The notes under the pieces: model-generated
Databases searched by the model: none
What the model saw: the letters and a program-made list of their open reading frames with translations, nothing else
What the model was told of the DNA's origin: nothing
Translations under genes and position numbers: made by a program
Shown: piece by piece, positions 1 through 13,600 of the stretch
How the letters are laid out: each line of letters opens with the position of its first letter
How positions within the stretch are numbered: position 1 is the first letter of the stretch
Assembly (NCBI GenBank): GCA_029168955.1
Contig: JAPDOI010000176.1
Location: 1,004,501-1,068,500, forward strand
Origin: Aplectana chamaeleonis
Lineage: Eukaryota; Nematoda; Chromadorea; Rhabditida; Cosmocercidae
Direction: 5' to 3'
DNA length: 64,000 nt

Positions 1-3000
1 AACACTCTCCATCTCTAGGTACCAGGTTTGATGGGGGTTTGTACAGGTGTTTCACTGAAAAATGCTCTCCAAATTTACCTTTTTCGACGCCCTGAGGGGA
101 CCTATTGATTCGAAATTTTCTCTTAGGATTCGAAACTTGCCTCGATTTATTTCTTGTTTGGGATTGCTCATAACACTCTCCATCTCTAGGTAGCAGGTTT
201 GATGGGGGTTTATAAAGGTGTTTCACTGAAAAATGCTCTCCAAATTTACCCTTCTCGACGCCCTGAGGGGACCTATTGATTCGAAATTTTCTCTTAGGAT
301 TCGGAACTTGCCTCGATTTGATTTCTTGTTTGGGATTGCTCATAACACTCTCCATCTCTAGGTACCAGGTTTGATGGGGGTTATAAAGGTGTTTCACTGA
401 AAAATGCCCTCCAAATTTACCCTTTTGGACACCCTGAGGGGACCTATTGATTCGAAATTTTCTCTTAGGATTCAAAACTTGCCTCGATTCATTTCTTGTT
501 TGGGATTGCATATAACTCTCTCCATCTCTAGGTACCAGGTTTATGGGGGTTTATAAAGGTGTTTCACTGAAAAATGCTCTCCAAATTTACCCTTTTCCTG
601 AGGGGACCTATTGATTCGAAATTTTCTCTTAGGATTCGAAACTTGCCTCGATTTGATTTCTTGTTTGGGATTGCTCATAACACTCTCCATCTCTAGGTAC
701 CAGGTTTGATGGGGGTTTATAAAGGTGTTTCACTGAAAAATGCTCTCCAAATTTACCCTTTTCGACGCCCTGAGGGGACCTATTGATTCGAAATTTTCTC
801 TTAGGATTCGAAACTTGCCTCGATTTATTTCTTGTTTGGGATTGCTCATAACACTCTCCATCTCTAGATACCAGGTTTGATGGGGGTTTATAAAGGTGTT
901 TCACTGAAAAATGCTCTCCAAATTTACCGTTTTCGACGCCTTGAGGGGGACCTTTGATTCGAAATTTTCTCTTAGGATTCGAAACTTGCCTCGATTTATT
1001 TCTTGTTTGGGATTGCTCATAACACTCTCCATCTCTAAGTACCAGGTTTGATGGGGGTTTATAAAGGTGTTTCACTGAAAAATGCTCTCCAAATTTACCC
1101 TTTTCGACGCCCTGAGGGGACCTATTGATTCGAAATTTTCTCTTAGGATTCGAAACTTCCCTCGATTTATTTTTTGTTTGGGATTGCTCATAACACTCTC
1201 CATCTCTAGGTACCAGGTTTGATGGGGGTTTATAAAGGTGTTTCACTGAAAAATGCTCTCCAAATTTACCCTTTTCGACGCCCTGAGGGGACCTATTGAT
1301 TCGAAATTTTCTCTTAGGACTCGAAACTTGCCTCGATTTATTTCTTGTTTGGGATTGCTCATAACACTCTCCATCTCTAGGTACCAGGTTTGATGGGGGT
1401 TATAAAGGTGTTTCACTGAAAAATGCTCTCCAAATTTACCCTTTTCGACGCCCTGAGGGGACCTATTGATTCGAAATTTTCTCTTAGGATTCAAAACTTG
1501 CCTCGATTTATTTCTTGTTTGGGATTGCTCATAACACTCTCCATCTCTAGGTAGCAGGTTTGATGGGGGTTTATAAAGGTGTTTCACTGAAAAATGCTCT
1601 CCAAATTTACCCTTTTCGACGCCCTGAGGGGACCTATTGATTCGAAATTTTCTCTTAGGATTCAAAACTTGCCTCGATTTATTTCTTGTTTGGGATTGCT
1701 CATAACACTCTCCATCTCTAGGTATCAGGTTTGATGGGGGTTTATAAAGGTGTTTCACTGAAAAATGCTCTCCAAATTTACCCTTTTCGACGCCCTGAGG
1801 GGACCTATTGATTCGAAATTTTCTCTTAGGATTCGAAACTTGCCTCGATTTGATTTCTTGTTTGGGATTGCTCATAACACTCTCCATCTCTAGGTACCAG
1901 GTTTGATGGGGGTTTATGAAGGTGTTTCACTGAAAAATGCTCTCTAAATTTACCCTTTTCGACGCCCTGAGGGGGACCTTTTGATTCGGAATTTTCTCTT
2001 AGGATTCAGAACTTGCCTCGATTTATTTCTTGTTTGGGATTGCTCATAACACTCTCCATCTCTGTGTACCAGGTTTGATAGGGGTTTATAAAGGTGTTTC
2101 ACTGAAAAATGCTCTCCAAATTTACCCTTTTCGACGCCCTGAGGGGACCTATTGATTCGAAATTTTCTCTTAGGATTCGAAACTTCCCTCGATTTATTTT
2201 TTGTTTGGGATTGCTCATAACACTCTCCATCTCTAGGTACCAGGTTTGATGGGGGTTTATAAAGGGGTTTCACTGAAAATACTCTCTAAATTTACCCTTT
2301 TCGACGCCCTGAGGGGACCTTTTGATTCGAAATTTTCTCTTAGGATTCGAAACTTGCCTCGATTTATTTTTTGTTTGGGATTGCTCATAACACTCTCCAT
2401 CTCTAGGTACCAGGTTTGATGGGGGTTTGTACAGGTGTTTCACTGAAAAATGCTCTCCAAATTTACCTTTTTCGACGCCCCGAGGGGACCTTTTGATTCG
2501 AAATTTTCTCTTAGGATTCGAAACTTGCCTCGATTCAATTTTTTGTTTGGGATTGCTCATAACACTCTCCAACTCTAGGTACCAGGTTTGATGGGGGTTC
2601 ATAAAGGTGTTTCACTGAAAAATGCTCTCCAAATCTCACCTTTTAGGCGCCTGAGGGGGACCTTTTGATTCGAAATTTTCTCTTAGGATTCGAAACTTGC
2701 CTCGATTTATTTCTTGTTTGGGATTGCTCATAACACTCTCCATCTCTAGGTACCAGGTTTGATGGGGGTTTATAAAGGTGTTTCACTGAAAAATGCTCTC
2801 CAAATTTACCCTTTTCGACGCCCTGAGGGGACCTATTGATTCGAAATTTTCTCTTAGGATTCGAAACTTGCCTCGATTTGATTTCTTGTTTGGGATTGCT
2901 CATAACACTCTCCATCCCTAGGTACCAGGTTTGATTTGGGTTTATAAAGGGGTTTCACTGAAAAATGCTCTCCAAATTTACCCTTTTCGACGCCCTGAGG

Positions 3001-4685
3001 GGACCTTTTGATTCGAAATTTTCTCTTAGGATTCGAAACTTGCCTCGATTTATTTCTTGTTTGGGATTGCTCATAACACTCTCCATCTCTAGGTACCAGG
3101 TTTGATGGGGGTTTATAAAGGTGTTTCACTGAAAAATGCTCTCCAAATTTACCCTTTTCGACGCCCTGAGGGGACCTATTGATTCGAAATTTTCTCTTAG
3201 GATTCGAAACTTGCCTCGATTTATTTCTTGTTTGGGATTGCTCATAACACTCTCCATCCCTAGGTACCAGGTTTGATTTGGGTTTATAAAGGTGTTTCAC
3301 TGAAAAATGCTCTCCAAATTTACCCTTTTCGACGCCCTGAGGGGACCTTTTGATTCGAAATTTTCTCTTAGGATTCGAAACTTGCCTCGATTTGATTTCT
3401 TGTTTGGGATTGCTCATAACACTCTCCATCTCTAGGTACCAGGTTTGATGGGGGTTTATAAAGGGGTTTCACTGAAAAATGCTCTCCAAATTTACCCTTT
3501 TCGACGCCCTGAGGGGACCTTTTGATTCGAAATTTTCTCTTAGGATTCGAAACTTGCCTCGATTTGATTTTTTGTTTGGGATTGCTCATAACACTCTCCA
3601 TCTCTAGGTACCAGGTTTGATGGGGGTTTATAAAGGTGTTTCACTGAAAAATGCTCTCCAAAGTTACCCTTTCGACGCCCTGAGGGGACCTTTTGATTCG
3701 AAATTTTCTCTTAGGATTCGAAACTTGCCTCGATTTATTTCTTGTTTGGGATTGCTCATAACACTCTCCATCCTTAGGTACCAGGTTTGATTTGGGTTTA
3801 TAAAGGTGTTTCACTGGAAAATGCTCTCCAAATTTACCCTTTTAGGCGCCCGAGGGGGACCTTTTGATTCAAAATTTTCTCTTAGGATTCGAAACTTGCC
3901 TAGATTTATCTCTTGTTTGGGATTGCTCATAGCACTCTCCATCTCTAAGTACCAGGTTTGATGGGGGTTTATAAAGGTGTTTCACTGGAAAATGCTCTCC
4001 AAATTTACCCTTTTCGACGCCCTGAGGGGACCTATTGATTCGAAATTTTCTCTTAGGATTCGAAACTTCCCTCGATTTATTTTTTGTTTGGGATTGCTCA
4101 TAACACTCTCCATCTCTAGGTACCAGGTTTGATGGGGGTTTATAAAGGTGTTTCACTGAAAAATGCTCTCCAAATTTACCCTTTTCGACGCCCTGAGGGG
4201 ACCTATTGATTCGAAATTTTCTCTTAGGATTCGAAACTTCCCTCGATTTATTTTTTGTTTGGGATTGCTCATAACACTCTCCATCTCTAGGTACCAGGTT
4301 TGATGGGGGTTTATAAAGGTGTTTCACTGAAAAATGCTCTCCAAATTTACCCTTTTAGGCGCCTGAGGGGGACCTTTTGATTCGAAATTTTCTCTTAGGA
4401 TTCGAAACTTGCCTCGATTTATTTCTTGTTTGGGATTGCTCATAGCACTCTCCATCTCTAGGTACCAGGTTTGATGGGGGTTTATAAAGGGGTTTCACTG
4501 AAAAATGCTCTCCAAATTTACCCTTTTCGACGCCCTGAGGGGACCTTTTGATTCGAAATTTTCTCTTAGGATTCGAAACTTGCCTCGATTTATTTTTTGT
4601 TTGGGATTGCTCATAACACTCTCCATCTCTAGGTACCAGGTTTGATGGGGGTTTATAAAGGTGTTTCACTGAAAAATGCTCTCCA
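1..4685. repeat. Array A, monomeric (older-type) domain
   Basis: About 27 consecutive monomers are of one general type. They carry GATGGGGGTTTATAAAGG, AAATTTACCC, CCTATTGATTCG or CCTTTTGATTCG, TCTCTTAGGATTCG and TTTCTTGTTTGGGATTG. Variants such as GATTTGGGTTTATAAAGG (about 2930, 3275, 3790) and the AGGCGCC version of the central element (about 2645, 3845, 4355) are scattered with no strict alternation. One monomer near 595 lacks about 6 bases of the GACGCC element. Patches of related type return further right, at about 5940 to 7560, 8745 to 9480, 12820 to 13100 and 17345 to 17880. I read this as the less homogenised part of the array; the boundary near 4685 is where the alternating subtypes first appear. 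Confidence 0.8.
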
Positions 4686-7600
4686 AATTTACCCTTTTCG
4701 ACGCCCTGAGGGGACCTTTTGATTCAAAATTTTCTCTTTGGATTCGAGACTTGCCTCGATTTGGTTTTTTGTTTGGGATTGCTCATAACACTCTCCATCT
4801 CTAGGTACCAGGTTTGGTGGGGTTTCATGAAGGCGTTTCACTGAAAAATGCTCTCCAAATCTCACCTTTTAGGCGCCTGAGGGGACCTTTTGATTCGAAA
4901 TTTTCTCTTAGGATTCGAAACTTGCCTCGATTTATTTTTTGTTTGGAATTGCTCATAACACTCTCCATCCCTAGGTACCAGGTTTGATGGGGGTTTATAT
5001 AGGGGTTTCACTGAAAAATGCTCTCCAAAGTTACCCTTTTCGACGCCCTGAGGGGACCTTTTGATTCAAAATTTTCTCTTTGGATTCGAGACTTGCCTCG
5101 ATTTGGTTTCTTGTTTGGGATTGCTCATAACACTCTCCATCTCTAGGTACCAGGTTTGGTGGGGTTTCATGAAGGCGTTTCACTGAAAAATGCTCTCCAA
5201 ATCTCACCTTTTAGGCGCCTGAGGGGGACCTTTTGATTCGAAATTTTCTCTTAGGATTCGAAACTTGCCTCGATTTATTTTTTGTTTGGGATTGCTCATA
5301 ACACTCTCCATCTCTAGGTACCAGGTTTGATGGGGGTTTATAAAGGTGTTTCACTGAAAAATGCTCTCCAAATTTACCCTTTTCGACGCCCTGAGGGGAC
5401 CTTTTGATTCGAAATTTTCTCTTAGGATTCGAAACTTGCCTCGATTTATTTTTTGTTTGGGATTGCTCATAACACTCTCCATCTCTAGGTACCAGGTTTG
5501 GTGGGGTTTCATGAAGGCGTTTCACTGAAAAATGCTCTCCAAAGTTACCCTTTTCGACGCCCTGAGGGGACCTTTTGATTCGAAATTTTCTCTTAGGATT
5601 CGAAACTTGCCTCGATTTATTTTTTGTTTGGGATTGCTCATAACACTCTCCATCCCTAGGTACCAGGTTTGATGGGGGTTTATATAGGGGTTTCACTGAA
5701 AAATGCTCTCCAAAGTTACCCTTTTCGACGCCCTGAAGGGGGCCTTTTGATTCAAAATTTTCTCTTTGGATTCGAGGCTTGCCTCGATTTGGTTTTCTGA
5801 TTAGGATTGCTCATAACACTCTCCATCTCTAGGTACCAGGTTTGGTGGGGTTTCATGAAGGCGTTTCACTGAAAAATGCTCTCCAAATCTCACCTTTTAG
5901 GCGCCTGAGGGGGACCTTTGATCTGAAATTTTCTCTTAGGATTCGAAACTTGCCTCGATTTGATTGTTTGTTTAGGATTGCTCATAACACTCTCCATCTC
6001 TAGGTACCAGGTTTGATGGGGGTTTGTAAAGGGATTTCACTGAAAAATGCTCTCCAAATTTACCCTTTTCGACGCCCTGAGGGGACCTTTTGATTCAAAA
6101 TTTTCTCTTTGGATTCGAGACTTGCCTCGATTTGATTTCTTGTTTGGGATTGCTCATAACACTCTCCATCTCTAGGTACCAGGTTTGATGGGGGTTTATA
6201 AAGGGGTTTCACTGAAAAATGCTCTCTAAATTTACCCTTTTCGATGCCCTGAGGGGACCTTTTGATCTGAAATTTTCTCTTAGGATTCGAAACTTGCCTC
6301 GATTTGATTTCTTGTTTGGGATTGCTCATAACACTCTCCATCTCTAGGTACCAGGTTTGATGGGGGTTTATAAAGGGGTTTCACTGAAAAATGCTCTCCA
6401 AATTTACCCTTTTCGACGCCCCGAGGGGACCTTTTGATTCGAAATTTTCTCTTAGGATTCGAAACTTGCCTCGATTCAATTTCTTGTTTGGGATTGCTCA
6501 TAACACTCTCCAACTCTAGGTACCAGGTTTGATGGGGGTTTGTACAGGTGTTTCACTGAAAAATGCTCTCCAAATTTACCTTTTTCGACGCCCTGAGGGG
6601 ACCTATTGATTCGAAATTTTCTCTTAGGATTCGAAAATTGCCTCGGTTTATTTCTTGTTTGGGATTGCTCATAACACTCTCCATCTCTAAGTACCAGGTT
6701 TGATGGGGGTTTATAAAGGGGTTTCACTGAAAATGCTCTCTAAATTTACCCTTTTCGACGCCCTGAGGGACCTATTGATTCGAAAATTTCTCTTAGGATT
6801 CGAAACTTGCCTCGATTTATTTCTCGTTTGGGGTTGCTCATAACACTCTCCATTCCTAGGTACCAGGTTTGATTTGGGTTTATAAAGGGGTTTCACTGAA
6901 AAATGCTCTCCAAATTTACCCTTTTCGACGCCCTGAGGGGGGCCTTTTGATTCGAAATTTTCTCTTAGGATTCGAAACTTGCCTCGATTTATTTTTTGTT
7001 TGGGATTGCTCATAACACTCTCCATCTCTAGGTACCAGGTTTGATGGGGGTTTATAAAGGGGTTTCACTGAAAAATGCTCTCCAAATTTACCCTTTTCGA
7101 CGCCCTGAGGGGACCTTTTGATTCGAAATTTTCTCTTAGGATTCGAAACTTGCCTCGATTTATTTCTTGTTTGGGATTGCTCATAACACTCTCCATCCCT
7201 AGGTACCAGGTTTGATTTGGGTTTATAAAGGGGTTTCACTGAAAAATGCTCTCCAAATTTACCCTTTTCGACGCCCTGAGGGGACCTATTGATTCGAAAT
7301 TTTCTCTTAGGATTCGAAACTTGCCTCGATTTATTTCTTGTTTGGGATTGCTCATAACACTCTCCATCTCTAGGTACCAGGTTTGATGGGGGTTTATAAA
7401 GGGGTTTCACTGAAAAATGCTCTCCAAATTTACCCTTTTAGGCGCCTGAGGGGGACCTTTTGATTCGAAATTTTCTCTTAGGATTCGAAACTTGCCTCGA
7501 TTTATTTCTTGTTTGGGATTGCTCATAACACTCTCCATCTCTAGGTACCAGGTTTGATGGGGGTTTATATAGGGGTTTCACTGAAAAATGCTCTCCAAAG

Positions 7601-10600
7601 TTACCCTTTTCGACGCCCTGAGGGGGGCCTTTTGATTCAAAATTTTCTCTTTGGATTCGAGACTTGCCTCGATTTGGTTTTCTGATTAGGATTGCTCATA
7701 ACACTCTCCATCTCTAGGTACCAGGTTTGGTGGGGTTTCATGAAGGCGTTTCACTGAAAAATGCTCTCCAAATCTCACCTTTTAGGCGCCTGAGGGGGAC
7801 CTTTTGATTCGAAATTTTCTCTTAGGATTCGAAACTTGCCTCGATTTATTTTTTGTTTGGAATTGCTCATAACACTCTCCATCCCTAGGTACCAGGTTTG
7901 ATGGGGGTTTATATAGGGGTTTCACTGAAAAATGCTCTCCAAAGTTACCCTTTTCGACGCCCTGAGGGGGGCCTTTTGATTCAAAATTTTCTCTTTGGAT
8001 TCGAGACTTGCCTCGATTTGGTTTTTTGTTTGGGATTGCTCATAACACTCTCCATCTCTAGGTACCAGGTTTGGTGGGGTTTCATGAAGGCGTTTCACTG
8101 AAAAATGCTCTCCAAATCTCACCTTTTAGGCGCCTGAGGGGGACCTTTTGATTCGAAATTTTCTCTTAGGATTCGAAACTTGCCTCGATTTATTTTTTGT
8201 TTGGAATTGCTCATAACACTCTCCATCCCTAGGTACCAGGTTTGATGGGGGTTTATATAGGGGTTTCACTGAAAAATGCTCTCCAAAGTTACCCTTTTCG
8301 ACGCCCTGAGGGGACCTTTTGATTCAAAATTTTCTCTTTGGATTCGAGACTTGCCTCGATTTGGTTTTTTGTTTGGGATTGCTCATAACACTCTCCATCT
8401 CTAGGTACCAGGTTTGGTGGGGTTTCATGAAGGCGTTTCACTGAAAAATGCTCTCCAAATCTCACCTTTTAGGCGCCTGAGGGGGACCTTTTGATTCGAA
8501 ATTTTCTCTTAGGATTCGAAACTTGCCTCGATTTATTTTTTGTTTGGAATTGCTCATAACACTCTCCATCCCTAGGTACCAGGTTTGATGGGGGTTTATA
8601 TAGGGGTTTCACTGAAAAATGCTCTCCAAAGTTACCCTTTTCGACGCCCTGAGGGGACCTTTTGATTCAAAATTTTCTCTTTGGATTCGAGACTTGCCTC
8701 GATTTGGTTTTTTGTTTGGGATTGCTCATAACACTCTCCATCTCTAGGTACCAGGTTTGATGGGGGTTCATAAAGGTGTTTCACTGAAAAATGCTCTCCA
8801 AATTTACCCTTTTCGACGCCCTGAGGGGACCTATTGATTCGAAATTTTCTCTTAGGATTCGAAACTTGCCTCGATTTATTTCTTGTTTGGGATTGCTCAT
8901 AACACTCTCCATCCCTAGGTACCAGGTTTGATTTGGGTTTATAAAGGGGTTTCACTGAAAAATGCTCTCCAAATTTACCCTTTTCGACGCCCTGAGGGGA
9001 CCTATTGATTCGAAATTTTCTCTTAGGATTCGAAACTTGCCTCGATTTATTTTTTGTTTGGGATTGCTCATAACACTCTCCATCCCTAGGTACCAGGTTT
9101 GATGGGGTGTATATAGGGGTTTCACTGAAAAATGCTCTCCAAAGTTACCCTTTTCGACGCCCTGAGGGGACCTTTTGATTCGAAATTTTCTCTTAGGATT
9201 CGAAACTTGCCTCGATTTATTTTTTGTTTGGGATTGCTCATAACACTCTCCATCTCTAGGTACCAGGTTTGATGGGGGTTTATAAAGGGGTTTCACTGAA
9301 AAATGCTCTCTAAATTTACCCTTTTAGGCGCCTGAGGGGGACCTTTTGATTCGAAATTTTCTCTTAGGATTCGAAACTTGCCTTGATTTGATTTCTTGTT
9401 TGGGGTTGCTCATAACACTCTCCATCCCTAGGTACCAGGTCTGATTTGGGTTTATAAAGGGGTTTCACTGAAAAATGCTCTCCAAAGTTACCCTTTTCGA
9501 CGCCCTGAAGGGGGCCTTTTGATTCAAAATTTTCTCTTTGGATTCTAGACTTGCCTCGATTTGGTTTTCTGATTAGGATTGCTCATAACACTCTCCATCT
9601 CTAGGTACCAGGTTTGGTGGGGTTTCATGAAGGCGTTCCACTGAAAAATGCTCTCCAAATCTCACCTTTTAGGCGCCTGAGGGGGACCTTTGATTCGAAA
9701 TTTTCTCTTAGGATTCGAAACTTGCCTCGATTTATTTCTTGTTTGGAATTGCTCATAACACTCTCCATCCCTAGGTACCAGGTTTGATGGGGGTTTATAT
9801 AGGGTTTTCACTGAAAAATGCTCTCCAAAGTTACCCTTTCGACGCCCTGAGGGGACCTTTTGATTCAAAATTTTCTCTTTGGATTCGAGACTTGCCTCGA
9901 TTTGGTTTTTTGTTTGGGATTGCTAATAACACTCTCTATCTTTAGGTACCAGGTTTGGTGGGGTTTCATGAAGGCGTTTCACTGAAAAATGCTCTCCAAA
10001 TCTCACCTTTTAGGCGCCTGAGGGGGACCTTTTGATTCGAAATTTTCTCTTAGGATTCGAAACTTGCCTCGATTTATTTCTTGTTTGGAATTGCTCATAA
10101 CACTCTCCATCCCTAGGTACCAGGTTTGATGGGGGTTTATATAGGGGTTTCACTGAAAAATGCTCTCCAAAGTTACCCTTTTCGACGCCCTGAGGGGGGC
10201 CTTTTGATTCAAAATTTTCTCTTTGGATTCGAGACTTGCCTCGATTTGGTTTTTTGTTTGGGATTGCTCATAACACTCTCCATCTCTAGGTACCAGGTTT
10301 GGTGGGGTTTCATGAAGGCGTTTCACTGAAAAATGCTCTCCAAATCTCACCTTTTAGGCGCCTGAGGGGACCTTTTGATTCGAAATTTTCTCTTAGGATT
10401 CGAAACTTGCCTCGATTTATTTCTTGTTTGGAATTGCTCATAACACTCTCCATCCCTAGGTACCAGGTTTGATGGGGGTTTATATAGGGGTTTCACTGAA
10501 AAATGCTCTCCAAAGTTACCCTTTTCGACGCCCTGAGGGGACCTTTTGATTCAAAATTTTCTCTTTGGATTCGAGACTTGCCTCGATTTGGTTTTTTGTT

Positions 10601-13600
10601 TGGGATTGCTCATAACACTCTCCATCTCTAGGTACCAGGTTTGGTGGGGTTTCATGAAGGCGTTTCACTGAAAAATGCTCTCCAAATCTCACCTTTTAGG
10701 CGCCTGAGGGGGACCTTTTGATTCGAAATTTTCTCTTAGGATTCGAAACTTGCCTCGATTTATTTTTTGTTTGGAATTGCTCATAACACTCTCCATCCCT
10801 AGGTACCAGGTTTGATGGGGGTTTATATAGGGGTTTCACTGAAAAATGCTCTCCAAAGTTACCCTTTCGACGCCCTGAGGGGACCTTTTGATTCAAAATT
10901 TTCTCTTTGGATTCGAGACTTGCCTCGATTCGGTTTTTGTTTGGGTTTGCTCATAACACTCTCCATCTCTAGGTACCAGGTTTGGTGGGGTTTCATGAAG
11001 GCGTTTCACTGAAAAATGCTCTCCAAATCTTACCCTTTTCGACGCCCTGAGGGGACCTTTTGATTCGAAATTTTCTCTTAGGATTCGAAACTTGCCTCGA
11101 TTTGGTTTTTGTTTGGAAGTGCTCATAACACTCTCCATCCCTAGGTACCAGGTTTGATGGGGGTTTATATAGGGGTTTCACTGAAAAATGCTCTCCAAAT
11201 TTACCCTTTTCGACGCCCTGAGGGGACCTTTTGATTCGAAATTTTCTCTTAGGATTCGAAACTTGCCTCGATTTATTTTTTGTTTGGAATTGCTCATAAC
11301 ACTCTCCATCCCTAGGTACCAGGTTTGATGGGGGTTTATATAGGGTTTTCACTGAAAAATGCTCTCCAAAGTTACCCTTTCGACGCCCTGAGGGGACCTT
11401 TTGATTCAAAATTTTCTCTTTGGATTCGAGACTTGCCTCGATTTGATTTCTTGTTTGGGATTGCTCATAACACTCTCCATCCCTAGGTACCAGGTTTGAT
11501 GGGGGTTTATATAGGGGTTTCACTGAAAAATGCTCTCCAAATCTCACCTTTTAGGCGCCTGAGGGGGACCTTTTGATTCGAAATTTTCTCTTAGGATTCG
11601 AAACTTGCCTCGATTTATTTTTTGTTTGGAATTGCTCATAACACTCTCCATCCCTAGGTACCAGGTTTGATGGGGGTTTATATAGGGGTTTCACTGAAAA
11701 ATGCTCTCCAAAGTTACCCTTTTCGACGCCCTGAGGGGACCTTTTGATTCAAAATTTTCTCTTTGGATTCGAGACTTGCCTCGATTTGGTTTTCTGTTTG
11801 GGATTGCTAATAACACTCTCTATCTTTAGGTACCAGGTTTGGTGGGGTTTCATGAAGGCGTTTCACTGAAAAATGCTCTCCAAATTTACCCTTTTCGACG
11901 CCCTGAGGGGACCTTTTGATTCGAAATTTTCTCTTAGGATTCGAAACTTGCCTCGATTTATTTTTTGTTTGGAAGTGCTCATAACACTCTCCATCCCTAG
12001 GTACCAGGTTTGATGGGGGTTTATATAGGGGTTTCACTGAAAAATGCTCTCCAAAGTTACCCTTTTCGACGCCCTGAGGGGACCTTTTGATTCGAAATTT
12101 TCTCTTAGGATTCGAAACTTGCCTCGATTTATTTTTTGTTTGGAAGTGCTCATAACACTCTCCATCCCTAGGTACCAGGTTTGATGGGGGTTTATATAGG
12201 GGTTTCACTGAAAAATGCTCTCCAAAGTTACCCTTTTCGACGCATTGAGGGGACCTTTTGATTCAAAATTTTCTCTTTGGATTCGAGACTTGCCTCGATT
12301 TGATTTCTTGTTTGGGATTGCTCATAACACTCTCCATCTCTAGGTACCAGGTTTGATGGGGGTTCATAAAGGTGTTTCACTGAAAAATGCTCTCTAAATT
12401 TACCCTTTTCGATGCCCTGAGGGGACCTTTTGATCTGAAATTTTCTCTTAGGATTCGAAACTTGCCTCGATTTGATTTCTTGTTTGGGATTGCTCATAAC
12501 ACTCTCCATCTCTAGGTACCAGGTTTGATGGGGGTTTATATAGGGGTTTCACTGAAAAATGCTCTCCAAAGTTACCCTTTTCGACGCATTGAGGGGACCT
12601 TTTGATTCAAAATTTTCTCTTTGGATTCGAGACTTGCCTCGATTTGGTTTTTTGTTTGAGATTGTTCATAACACTCTCCATCTCTAGGTACCAGGTTTGG
12701 TGGGGTTTCATAAAGGTGTTTCACTGAAAAATGCTCTCCAAAGTTACCCTTTTCGACGCATTGAGGGGACCTTTTGATTCAAAATTTTCTCTTTGGATTC
12801 GAAACTTGCCTCGATTTATTTTTTGTTTGGGATTGCTCATAACACTCTCCATCTCTAGGTACCAGGTTTGATGGGGGTTTATAAAGGGGTTTCACTGAAA
12901 AATGCTCTCCAAATTTACCCTTTTAGGCGCCTGAGGGGGACCTTTTGATTCGAAATTTTCTCTTAGGATTCGAAACTTGCCTCGATTTATTTCTTGTTTG
13001 GGATTGCTCATAACACTCTCCATCCCTAGGTACCAGGTTTGATTTGGGTTTATAAAGGGGTTTCACTGAAAAATGCTCTCCAAATTTACCCTTTTCGACG
13101 CCCTGAGGGGGACCTTTTGATTCGAAATTTTCTCTTTGGATTCGAGGCTTGCCTCGATTTGGTTTTTTGATTAGGATTGCTCATAACACTCTCCATCTCT
13201 AGGTACCAGGTTTGGTGGGGTTTCATGAAGGCGTTTCACTGAAAAATGCTCTCCAAATCTCACCTTTTAGGCGCCTGAGGGGGACCTTTTGATTCGAAAT
13301 TTTCTCTTAGGATTCGAAACTTGCCTCGATTTATTTCTTGTTTGGAATTGCTCATAACACTCTCCATCCCTAGGTACCAGGTTTGATGGGGGTTTATATA
13401 GGGGTTTCACTGAAAAATGCTCTCCAAAGTTACCCTTTCGACGCCCTGAGGGGACCTTTTGATTCAAAATTTTCTCTTTGGATTCGAGACTTGCCTCGAT
13501 TTGGTTTTTTGTTTGGGATTGCTCATAACACTCTCCATCTCTAGGTACCAGGTTTGGTGGGGTTTCATGAAGGCGTTTCACTGAAAAATGCTCTCCAAAT

